Shown here: positions 27,041 to 34,166 of the stretch, piece after piece
How the letters are laid out: each line of letters begins with the position of its first letter
Numbering within the stretch: the first letter of the stretch is position 1
Source: Corallococcus sp. CA053C
GTDB lineage: Bacteria; Myxococcota; Myxococcia; Myxococcales; Myxococcaceae
Assembly (NCBI RefSeq): GCF_003611675.1
Contig: NZ_RAWA01000044.1
Coordinates: 1-38,035, forward strand
Length of the DNA stretch: 38,035 bases
Reading direction: 5' to 3'
Program-made: the position numbers and the translations under genes
Notes under the pieces: generated by a model
The model's database searches: none
What the model was told of the DNA's origin: nothing
What the model saw: only the letters and a program-made list of their open reading frames with translations

Positions 27041-28330
27041 TCAGAGGACCTTGCGGAAGAAGTACAGCACGCGCTCCACGGCCTTCTGCCAGAGGGGCCG
27101 GCGGCGGAACGCGACGAGGTCCACCTCGCGACAGTCGCCGCAGTCCGTGCGGAACGAGTCCTCCAGGGCACGCCCCAGCCGGGGGTCCGCGAACACCGCG
27201 TTCACCTCGTGGTTGAAGGCGAGGCTCAGCCGCTCCAGGTTGAACGAGCCGATGGTGCCCCACACCCCGTCCACCACGGCCGTCTTGGCGTGCAGCACGC
27301 CGCGCTGCCACTCGAAGATGCGGATGCCGGCGCCCAGCAGCGTCTCGTAGAAGGCGCGCGTGGCGTGCTCCAGGAAGGGATGGTCGCTCTTGCCGCCGTT
27401 GAGCAGCAGGCTCACCTCCACGCCCCGCTTGGCCGCGTCCTTGAGCGCGGCCACCATGCGGCGGTCCGGCACGAAGTAGCCCGCGGCGATGAGCACACTC
27501 TGGCGCGAGCGCTGGATGGCGTGCAGGTACGCGCGGTGGATGCTGCGGCGGCTGGACAGCACCGCCAGCCCCACGTCGCCCTTGCGGGGGCCGGGCTCCG
27601 GCACGCGCGTGCCGCGGATGCGCCGCTGCAGCCGGCTCAGCCGGTCCTGGAACATCATCCGCCACGTCGCGAGGAAGCGGCGCTCCAGCTCGTGCACCGC
27701 GGGGCCTTCAATCCGGAGCACATCGTCGCGCCACGCGACGCCCTGCCCTTCGGGCGCCCAGTGCGCGGCGATGTTCACCCCGCCGGTGAAGGCCACCGTG
27801 CCGTCCACCACGAGGATCTTCCGGTGGTCGCGGCGCATGAGGTAGCGCAGCCCGCGCGCCAGGCTGAAGGGCTTGAAGGCGCGCACGTCCACGCCGCGCT
27901 GGCGCAGCCCCTCGAAGAAGCTCCTGCGGCTGGTCCACGAGCCCACCGCGTCGTAGAGGACCTTCACGTGCACGCCGCGCTCGGCGGCCTCCGCCAGCGC
28001 CTGGCCGAAGAGTTCGCCCACCGTGTCGGTGACGAACATGTACGTCTCCAGGCGGATGGAGCGCCGGGCCCGGCGGATGGCCTCCAGCATCTCCGGATAG
28101 GCCTCCACGCCGTCGCGCAGCAGGCGGCACGCGTTGCCCTGCAGCGTGGTGTGGCGACGGGGCAGGTAGTACCGGGCGAGCAACATCCGGGACACCCCGG
28201 GGCTCCACACCGGCCCGTGCTCCGGCACCGGCCCCGGGCTCCGAGCCAGCTCCGGTGAATGCACCGGCTGATGCACCGTTGGGACCTGCTGCTCCACCAC
28301 CCCGATCTCCTCCCCCCGCCGCTCGCGCAT
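27041..28330 (-). CDS. Phospholipase D-family protein, cardiolipin synthase-like
   Basis: 429 residues from the ATG at 28330 (a GTG at 28408 would add 26 Pro-rich codons; neither has a strong SD). Two complete HKD motifs give the dimeric-like PLD active site: His169/Lys171/Asp176 in HRKILVVDGTVAFTGG and His347/Lys349/Asp354 in HAKTAVVDGVWGTIGSFN. The GG/GS residues after each are family-typical. The soluble ClsB-type architecture without an N-terminal membrane pair suggests phosphatidyl transfer (cardiolipin or related lipid synthesis), but a phospholipase or nuclease cannot be excluded. It lies downstream of the FHA gene with a 108-base gap and is the last gene of the cluster. Confidence 0.9.
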   Translation of the reverse strand: MRERRGEEIGVVEQQVPTVHQPVHSPELARSPGPVPEHGPVWSPGVSRMLLARYYLPRRHTTLQGNACRLLRDGVEAYPEMLEAIRRARRSIRLETYMFVTDTVGELFGQALAEAAERGVHVKVLYDAVGSWTSRRSFFEGLRQRGVDVRAFKPFSLARGLRYLMRRDHRKILVVDGTVAFTGGVNIAAHWAPEGQGVAWRDDVLRIEGPAVHELERRFLATWRMMFQDRLSRLQRRIRGTRVPEPGPRKGDVGLAVLSSRRSIHRAYLHAIQRSRQSVLIAAGYFVPDRRMVAALKDAAKRGVEVSLLLNGGKSDHPFLEHATRAFYETLLGAGIRIFEWQRGVLHAKTAVVDGVWGTIGSFNLERLSLAFNHEVNAVFADPRLGRALEDSFRTDCGDCREVDLVAFRRRPLWQKAVERVLYFFRKVL

Positions 28331-28385
28331 CACCCCATTGAGGGTGGGAACGGAAGGGGGGACCGGCAACCAGGACGGGCCCTGC

Positions 28386-28402
28386 CCGCCTCGCAGGCGG
28401 GG
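28386..28402. other. Perfect short hairpin between FHA and PLD genes
   Basis: CCCGCCT (28386-28392) and AGGCGGG (28396-28402) pair around CGC, 36 bases after the FHA stop and 55 bases before the likely PLD start. It could attenuate read-through or stabilise the upstream mRNA. If the PLD gene really starts at 28408, the hairpin would lie in coding sequence. Confidence 0.4.
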
Positions 28403-28438
28403 TTGCACCGTCGGCTACCGGACGGGGATGCCCGGGTG

Positions 28439-30052
28439 CTACAGGCCGTACTCGGCGCGCTTGTTCTCCGCGCGCGTGGCACACGGCTGGTCGTACTCCG
28501 GGAAGTAGTCGCGCATGTGGTCCAGCGTGAGGGCGGCCTTCTTGTAGTGGCCCTGGTTGTAGTAGCCCTCCACCTCCAGCAGCAGTTTGGAGCACGTCCG
28601 GTCCAGCTCCTGCTGTGCGAGCTTCATGGCCTCCTGGGCCTCGAAGTAGAGGTCCGGCTTGGGGTCCGGGTGGGCCTCCAGCATCAACCACGCCTCGCGG
28701 AAGGACTTCCACGCCTCGTAGCGGTTGCGCGCGCCGATGTCCGGCGTCTGGGCGTTCTTGCGGCCCTTCTTGAAGGACTCCCCGGCCTGCTGGATCAGCT
28801 GCTGCGTGGAGAGGTCCTCGGGCAGGAGCGCGCGCTCCACCCAGACGTTCCAGATGCGCCAGGGGTCCTCGCCGGGCGGGTTGCGGGTGTTGTCGAAGAT
28901 GATGCGGTTGGGCTCGCCCTTGCGCAGCTGCTGGGGCGGGATCATCAGCTCCAGCGAGCGCTCCTGGCTGGCCAGCGTGTCCGGGGGCACCTTGCCCACG
29001 TCCACGCCGTTGACGCTCACCACGACCTCGTCCTTGGAGATGCCCTGGGCCTGGTAGTGGAGGATGACCACCGCGCGCGTGGCGGCGATGAACTCCCACT
29101 CGAACACCTTCATGTCCGGCCGGTTCCAGGTGACGCCGTCGCCCAGGCCGAACGAGTCGTTGATGGGCTGGTTCGACAGACGCACGGGCTCCTCGCCCTT
29201 CTGCACCTGGTCGCCACCGCCCAGCACCAGCCAGTACAGCAGGCCGAAGAGGCCCAGCACCACCACGCCGCCGCCGGCCATCACGCCCGCGCGGACCTTG
29301 GAGTTCGCCTCCGCCCAGAACAGGCGCAGATTGGCCATCAGGCCCGGCGTCTCGCGGCGGATGCGTGCGCGGTCCGCGGCGGACAGGCCGCCCCCGGCGG
29401 TGCCGGGCCGGGGCGAGGAGGTGCGCGCCACCGCGCGGGACGACGACGACTGGGAGCCCGTGCGACGCGCCGGTGGGGGCGCGGGCGCCGGACGCTCGAT
29501 GGCCGCGGGGGCCTCCTCGTCGGGCGGGGGCGGCTGCGGCACGGCGCGCTGGGCGTTGTTGGTGGGCCGGCGCACCGCGCGCATGTTCATGCGGGTGGAC
29601 TCCGCGCGGATGCCCTGCAGGTCCTCCTCGTCGGCGCCTTCGGGGGCCAGCGCGGAGCCGCCCTTGTTGCGCTGCTTGCGCACGGAGTCGATGGAGACGA
29701 TGCGCGTGCTGTTGGCGCCGTCCTCCGCGGGCGCTTCGTCCTCGCCGGTGGGCGCGTCCTCCTGGGCGAGCGCGAACACGAAGGTGACGGGCCCCAGCGT
29801 CACCGTGTCCCCGTCCACGAGCGCCTGCTTCTGCACCGCCGTACCGTTGACGAGCGTGCCGTTGGCGCTCTTCTGGTCCTCCACCGCGTAGCCCTCTTCC
29901 TGCTGGAAGATGCGGCAGTGGCGGCGGGAGACGCCGGGGTCGTACAGCACCACGTCACACTCGGACGTGCGACCGATGAGCACGGAGTCCTGGTCGAAGA
30001 CGAACTCCTTGCCGGCGTCTTTTCCCTCGGAGATCGTCAGTTGGAAAGCCAT
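28439..30052 (-). CDS. FHA-domain single-pass membrane protein
   Basis: 537 residues. The N-terminal FHA domain (about 1-95) has the phosphothreonine-binding pattern GRTSECDVVL, SRRHCRI and NGTLVNG. A long disordered Pro/Ser/Arg/Glu linker (about 98-230) with STRIVSIDSVRKQ and STRMNMRAV leads to one transmembrane helix (257-278, AGVMAGGGVVVLGLFGLLYW). The C-terminal domain (280-537) would be periplasmic: a beta-rich part, then helical repeats resembling TPR hairpins (ARNRYEAWKSFREAWLMLE; GYYNQGHYKKAALTLDHM). The topology resembles YscD-like ring proteins, but no secretion genes are near. Only 6 bases separate it from the upstream WYL stop, and its SD (AGGA) overlaps that stop codon. Confidence 0.88.
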   Translation of the reverse strand: MAFQLTISEGKDAGKEFVFDQDSVLIGRTSECDVVLYDPGVSRRHCRIFQQEEGYAVEDQKSANGTLVNGTAVQKQALVDGDTVTLGPVTFVFALAQEDAPTGEDEAPAEDGANSTRIVSIDSVRKQRNKGGSALAPEGADEEDLQGIRAESTRMNMRAVRRPTNNAQRAVPQPPPPDEEAPAAIERPAPAPPPARRTGSQSSSSRAVARTSSPRPGTAGGGLSAADRARIRRETPGLMANLRLFWAEANSKVRAGVMAGGGVVVLGLFGLLYWLVLGGGDQVQKGEEPVRLSNQPINDSFGLGDGVTWNRPDMKVFEWEFIAATRAVVILHYQAQGISKDEVVVSVNGVDVGKVPPDTLASQERSLELMIPPQQLRKGEPNRIIFDNTRNPPGEDPWRIWNVWVERALLPEDLSTQQLIQQAGESFKKGRKNAQTPDIGARNRYEAWKSFREAWLMLEAHPDPKPDLYFEAQEAMKLAQQELDRTCSKLLLEVEGYYNQGHYKKAALTLDHMRDYFPEYDQPCATRAENKRAEYGL

Positions 30053-30058
30053 GTCGTC

Positions 30059-30988
30059 CTAGGAGCCTAGCGAGGCATGCACGGCTCGGGCAACGGCGGC
30101 GCGAGCGCTCGCCGGCTCCAAGACCTCTGCCTCTCCGCCGAAGGATAGCACCCACTGCGTGAGCCAGCGCTCACTGTCTCCGGCCACCCGCACCTCCACC
30201 CCTCCATCAGCGAGCGGGCGGGCGTCCTGGCCGAACCGCTCCTTCACGTAGGGGGCGGCCGTGGGCGTGAAGCGCACCCGGACGGAGGCCTCGGTGGTGC
30301 CGCGCGCCGGGTTGGGCACGTCCGCGCGGGCGTCCGCCGGGGGCTGGAAGGCGGTGTCGGTGACGGCCAGGTCCTCCATCCGGTCCAACCGGAACAGGCG
30401 CGCGTCCTGGCGGGTGTGGCAGAAACCCTGGAGGTACCACTGGCCCCGGTTGCTGAGCAGCTCGTAGGGGCGCACCCGGCGCGGCTCCGGCGGGCGGCCG
30501 GGGCTGGCGTAGCCGAACGTCACCTCCCGGCGCTCCAGGATGGCCTGGGTGAGCGGCCCCAGCGCGAGGGGCGCCTCGCCGGTGGCGTCGATCTTCCGGT
30601 ACATGTCCCGGAAGCGCTCGCGCGCGGCGGGCGGGATGATGCCCTCCAGCTTGGAGACGGCGCTCTGGAGCGCATCGCCGGTGGCCGGGCGCAGCAGCTC
30701 CGCCGCGGCGGCCAGGGCCGCGGCCTCGCCCGCCGTCAGCCGGGGCGGTGCGAACAGGCGCTGGTCCAGGTCCACGTAGACGCGGTCGTTGTCCACGTAG
30801 ATGTCGATGTAGTCGTCCGGGTTGAAGGGAGGCCGGCCCACGCACGTGAGCAGGTCCAGCTCCTCCAGAAGGTCCTCCCGGCTGATGGTGAGCGCCTTCG
30901 CCAGGGCCTCCACCGTGACGCCGGGGTGCTTGGACACGTAGGGGACGAGGAACAGCAGGCGCCGCAGTCGTTCGTGGACGTTGCTCAT
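30059..30988 (-). CDS. WYL-domain transcriptional regulator, PafC-like
   Basis: 309 residues. An N-terminal winged HTH (RLLFLVPYVSKHPGVTVEALAKAL, ISREDLLEELDLLTCVG) has the PafC-type form ending CGRPPFNPDDYIDI. The WYL domain carries YELLSNRGQWYLQGFCH with the arginine-rich RLFRLDRM, likely the nucleic-acid or ligand pocket; a C-terminal WCX domain follows (about 220-309). In mycobacteria PafB-PafC form a RecA-independent DNA-damage activator. The ATG overlaps the stop of the partner gene (30985-30988), and it ends 6 bases before the FHA gene. An equivalent role here is inference. Confidence 0.88.
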   Translation of the reverse strand: MSNVHERLRRLLFLVPYVSKHPGVTVEALAKALTISREDLLEELDLLTCVGRPPFNPDDYIDIYVDNDRVYVDLDQRLFAPPRLTAGEAAALAAAAELLRPATGDALQSAVSKLEGIIPPAARERFRDMYRKIDATGEAPLALGPLTQAILERREVTFGYASPGRPPEPRRVRPYELLSNRGQWYLQGFCHTRQDARLFRLDRMEDLAVTDTAFQPPADARADVPNPARGTTEASVRVRFTPTAAPYVKERFGQDARPLADGGVEVRVAGDSERWLTQWVLSFGGEAEVLEPASARAAVARAVHASLGS

Positions 30989-32016
30989 GCGCTCACCCGC
31001 TGTCCGTCTGGGTCCAACACCGCGTGCTTCTCCAGGATGCGCGCGGCCATCTGCTCCAGCCGCTCGCGCGCCTCGACGGGGCCCTCCACCCGGCAGTCCG
31101 CGCCGAGCGACAGGACGAACCGCACCAGCCCGTCCACGAACGTCACCGGGAAGCGCGCCCGCGTCACGCCCTCCTCCACCGGCTCCAGCACCGCGCCGGG
31201 GAACAGCGAGCCCGCGCGCGAGGCCAGCGGCCCCGTCAGCCTCAACGTCACCTCCATGGGCGCGTGGAAGCGGTACTGCCACGGGAAGTACGCCACGTGC
31301 GCGTCGAGGGAGAAGTCGGCGGGCACTTCAAAGTCCGGCGTGCGCGGCCGGGCGGTGTTCACCTTCAGGTCGCGGATGCGGTGGACGTGGAAGGTGCGCA
31401 GCCCCTGGCGCAGGTGGCAGTAGCCGACCAGCGTCCACACGCCGCGCCTGAGCGCCAGGCCGTACGGGTCCACGCGCCGCTCCGTCGGCCCGGTCTGCTT
31501 GGGGCTGCCGTAGACGATGTGCACCCACTTGTGCGCGGAGCACGCTTCCCAGAGCTGCTCCAGGCGGGCGGACACTTCCTTCTCCTGCCCCTCCTGGCCG
31601 GTGCCCAGCTCCATGCGCACGCGCGGGGTGGGCAGCGATTCGCCGGCGAAGAAGCCAATCTTGCGCAGCGCGTGCGCCAGGTCGTCGCGGCCCGGGAAGG
31701 CGCCCGAGGCCAGCGCGGCGGAGCCGGCGGCGTAGAGCACGGCCAGCTCCTCCTTCGTGAGGTCGGCCTCCGGCAGGTAGTAGACGTCGCGGTCGACGAG
31801 GTAGCCGTCGCGCCGCTCGTCGTCGCCCTGCACGTAGCTCAGGGGGAAGCCCAGCTCGACGAGCTCCGCCTTGTCGCGCTCGAACTTGCGCTCGGCGGCG
31901 TCGTCCGAACCGCCGTAGTCGGCCGGGAAGTGCTCACGCAGTTCGGCCCACGAGATGGGTTCCCGCGCGTCGAGCAGCAGTGCCACGAGATCAAGGATGC
32001 GTTCCGTGCGGTCCAT
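30985..32016 (-). CDS. WYL-domain transcriptional regulator, PafB-like
   Basis: 343 residues: N-terminal HTH (MDRTERILDLVALLLDAREPISWAELREHF with AAERKFERDKAELVELGFPL), WYL domain (RRVDPYGLALRRGVWTLVGYCH, WTL in place of WYL, then FHVHRIRDLKV) and a C-terminal WCX domain. It is the first gene of the tandem pair and overlaps the second by 4 bases, as expected for two subunits made in equal amounts. No good SD precedes the ATG. The 350-bp region upstream separates it from a divergent exported protein and holds nested inverted repeats. Confidence 0.88.
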   Translation of the reverse strand: MDRTERILDLVALLLDAREPISWAELREHFPADYGGSDDAAERKFERDKAELVELGFPLSYVQGDDERRDGYLVDRDVYYLPEADLTKEELAVLYAAGSAALASGAFPGRDDLAHALRKIGFFAGESLPTPRVRMELGTGQEGQEKEVSARLEQLWEACSAHKWVHIVYGSPKQTGPTERRVDPYGLALRRGVWTLVGYCHLRQGLRTFHVHRIRDLKVNTARPRTPDFEVPADFSLDAHVAYFPWQYRFHAPMEVTLRLTGPLASRAGSLFPGAVLEPVEEGVTRARFPVTFVDGLVRFVLSLGADCRVEGPVEARERLEQMAARILEKHAVLDPDGQRVSA

Positions 32017-32366
32017 TCAGAAGATCGGTGACGATGGCGGACAGGACCCGGGAGATCAAGCGACCCGGGACATCCAGGGTGGGAAGGGCGGTGGCTGGGG
32101 GGACAGGAAAGGAACAGCGGAGGAGGCCGCGCCCGTCCAGGGGGATAGCCGCCTCCACCTGAACAGGCAAGCAGGTATCGCCATGTACCCCCTGTTTCGT
32201 CCGCCAGCCAGCAGACAACCGGGGGCGTGGGGCTCGCACTCGGGGCGCGTCTGGGTTATTCCTTGGGAATTGTCGAAATGAGTGCGAAGCGTCAACGGAT
32301 CCACCCGGGTCCGTTGGCTGCCGTGGGGCCGACGCGGCGGACGGATGCTTTGACGAGGGCTCAACC
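32017..32366. promoter_or_regulatory. Divergent intergenic region (350 bp) upstream of the WYL pair
   Basis: No gene with convincing coding character lies here, although frames stay open because of the GC content. The left half (32030-32160) is purine-rich (GGGAAGGGCGGTGGCTGGGGGGACAG region near 32080). The right half contains the nested inverted repeats listed separately. It must hold the promoters of both the WYL pair and the exported protein gene; I could not place boxes with confidence. Confidence 0.4.
32234..32287. promoter_or_regulatory. Nested inverted repeats, possible operator
   Basis: TCGCACTC (32234-32241) and GAGTGCGA (32280-32287) are perfect inverted 8-mers 38 bases apart. Between them ATTCC (32258-32262) and GGAAT (32266-32270) form a second inverted repeat with a 3-base centre, in the most AT-rich part of the region. 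The layout suggests cooperative binding sites; the regulator is unknown. Confidence 0.4.
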
Positions 32367-32840
32367 ATGGACCGCACCTCCCTGCTGAAGACATGGCTTG
32401 CCGGGCTGGCGTTGGTGCTGCTGGCCTTCGTCCCCACGCCCGCGCAGGCTCGCTCGGAGCCGCTCTACTTCGCCCTGGAGGTCCGCCGCGACGGCCGCCT
32501 CATCGCCCAGCCCAAGCTGCTGGGAGAAGCGGGCCGCACCCTGCGCGCCGAGCGCCGCCGTCCGGGCGCCCTGGTGCCGGACTACCGGCTGGTGCTGACG
32601 CCGCGCGGTGAAGGGGACTCGTTCCAGCTGGAGCTGGACCTGTCGCTTCCCGAAGGTCAGGGCCACTCACAGCTCGCCCTGCTGCACGGCCAGGAGCGCA
32701 AGCTCCAGCTCGGCCGCGTGCCGGGGGAGCTGGAAGTCTCGCTGCTCCTGATGAAGGTCGACTCGCCGGAGTTCCGCGCGCTGATGCAGCTCACGGACGA
32801 GGCGCCCGGCACGGTGCAGTCCGTCTCCAGCTCCATGTAG
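32367..32840 (+). CDS. Exported hypothetical protein (157 aa)
   Basis: GAGGG lies about 8 bases before the ATG. Residues 1-28 form a signal peptide (MDRTSLLKTWLAGLALVLLA..AQA). The mature part is about 130 residues, rich in Leu, Arg and Glu, and looks like an all-beta fold (EPLYFALEVRRDGRLIAQP, YRLVLTPRGEGDSFQLELDL, LQLGRVPGELEVSLLLMKV). There is no lipobox and no catalytic motif. It is divergent from the WYL pair and convergent with proB. It reads like a periplasmic domain of a secretion or envelope protein, but I cannot name the family. Confidence 0.78.
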   Translation: MDRTSLLKTWLAGLALVLLAFVPTPAQARSEPLYFALEVRRDGRLIAQPKLLGEAGRTLRAERRRPGALVPDYRLVLTPRGEGDSFQLELDLSLPEGQGHSQLALLHGQERKLQLGRVPGELEVSLLLMKVDSPEFRALMQLTDEAPGTVQSVSSSM

Positions 32841-32861
32841 GCGGCCCCGCCTGCGGCCGCC
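32840..32861. terminator. Hairpin between exported protein gene and proB
   Basis: GGCGGCC (32840-32846) pairs with GGCCGCC (32855-32861) around an 8-base loop, beginning on the last base of the stop codon, 10 bases from the proB stop. Role as a shared terminator is plausible but there is no T tract. Confidence 0.4.
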
Positions 32862-32871
32862 CCGCCCACCG

Positions 32872-33999
32872 CTACAGCACCGCCAGGTCGTCGCGGTGCA
32901 CGGCTTCGTCCAGGTAGCGGTAGCCCAGCACCGCCTCGATGTCCGCGCTGCGCCTCCCGGTGATGCGCCGCAGCTCGTTGGCGTCATAGGTGGACAGGCC
33001 CCGGGCGAACACCGCCCCGGAGGCATCCGACAGATCCACCGGGTCCCCCCGGCTGAACTCCCCCTCCACGCCCGTCACGCCGCTGGGCAGCAGGCTGCGC
33101 TTGCCGGTGACGATGGCCTCCTTCGCGCCCGCGTCCACCACCAGCCGGCCCCGGGGCCGCAGGGCGTGGGCGATCCACGCGGTGCGCGCGCTGCGGCGGC
33201 TGCCGGCGGGCTCGAAGAGCGTGCCCAGGGGTTCGCCCTGGAGCACGCCCCTCAGGCGGCCGGGCACCGCGCCGGAGGTGATGACGCACGGGATGCCCAG
33301 CTCCGCGGCGCGCGCGGCGGCGCGGACCTTGGACGCCATGCCGCCCGTGCCCACGTCGCTGACGGTGTCTCCCGCGAGGGCGAGGACCTCCGGGGTGACG
33401 CTCGGGACGGAGGGCATCAGGCGGGCCCCCGCGTCGCGGCGCGGGTCGGCGGTGTAGAGGCCCTCCACGTCGGACAGGAGCACCAGCGCGTCGGCCTCCA
33501 CCACGCCGGCCACCAGGCTCGCCAGCGTGTCGTTGTCGCCGAACTTGAGCTCGTCCACCGACACGGTGTCGTTCTCGTTGATGACGGGCACCACGCCCGC
33601 GGCCAGCAGCCGGTCCAGCGTGTGCTTCACGTTGAGGTAGCGGCGGCGCTCCTGCACGTCCTCGTGGGTGAGCAGCACCTGCGCCACCGTGCGGGCCGCG
33701 TGGCCGAAGGCCTCCTCGTACGCCTGCATCAGCCGACTCTGCCCCACCGCCGCGCACGCCTGCTTGCCCGGGATGTCCCGGGGGCGTGCGGGCAGCCCCA
33801 GCCGCTCCATGCCCAGCGCGATGGCGCCGCTCGACACCACCACCAGTTCCCGCCCCTGGGCGGCCCACAGCAGGTCCTGGCCCAGGGCTTCGAAGTGGGC
33901 GCGGTTGAAGCGGCCCGTGGCGCTCGTCAGCGCGTTGGTTCCAATCTTCACCACCACGCGGCGGGCCCCGCGCAGGGCATTGCGTGCGGAATCAGTCAC
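32872..33999 (-). CDS. proB: Glutamate 5-kinase with PUA domain
   Basis: It phosphorylates glutamate to gamma-glutamyl phosphate, the first step of proline synthesis. The 375 residues fit the long form: amino-acid kinase domain (about 10-265; VVKIGTNAL, VSSGAIALGMERLG, NENDTVSVDELKFGDND, DVGTGGMASKV) plus the C-terminal PUA domain (about 285-375; GRLVVDAGAKEAIVTGKRSLLPSGV). The GTG start lacks a clear SD. proA is not adjacent in this window. It is divergent from hflX with 167 bases between, lower in GC near 34070-34100. Confidence 0.97.
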   Translation of the reverse strand: MTDSARNALRGARRVVVKIGTNALTSATGRFNRAHFEALGQDLLWAAQGRELVVVSSGAIALGMERLGLPARPRDIPGKQACAAVGQSRLMQAYEEAFGHAARTVAQVLLTHEDVQERRRYLNVKHTLDRLLAAGVVPVINENDTVSVDELKFGDNDTLASLVAGVVEADALVLLSDVEGLYTADPRRDAGARLMPSVPSVTPEVLALAGDTVSDVGTGGMASKVRAAARAAELGIPCVITSGAVPGRLRGVLQGEPLGTLFEPAGSRRSARTAWIAHALRPRGRLVVDAGAKEAIVTGKRSLLPSGVTGVEGEFSRGDPVDLSDASGAVFARGLSTYDANELRRITGRRSADIEAVLGYRYLDEAVHRDDLAVL

Positions 34000-34166
34000 G
34001 GCGGGCAGCGTAGGCCGGAAACGGAAAGGGCGCGCGAAGCCCGCGTGTTCACCTGTATTCGCGGCGGTTCAAATGTCGGTGGCTTTGTCATGAAACCCGA
34101 AGGCTCCAGGTCCATCCAATGCCTTGGAAACGGCGCGGGCCTGTTGTCCGTGCCAGGAGAAACGGT

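Noticed and set aside
31955-32281. Plus-strand frame in the WYL upstream region
   Set aside because: It begins inside the PafB-like gene in antisense, and the codon composition loses the usual third-position bias; no features in the product.
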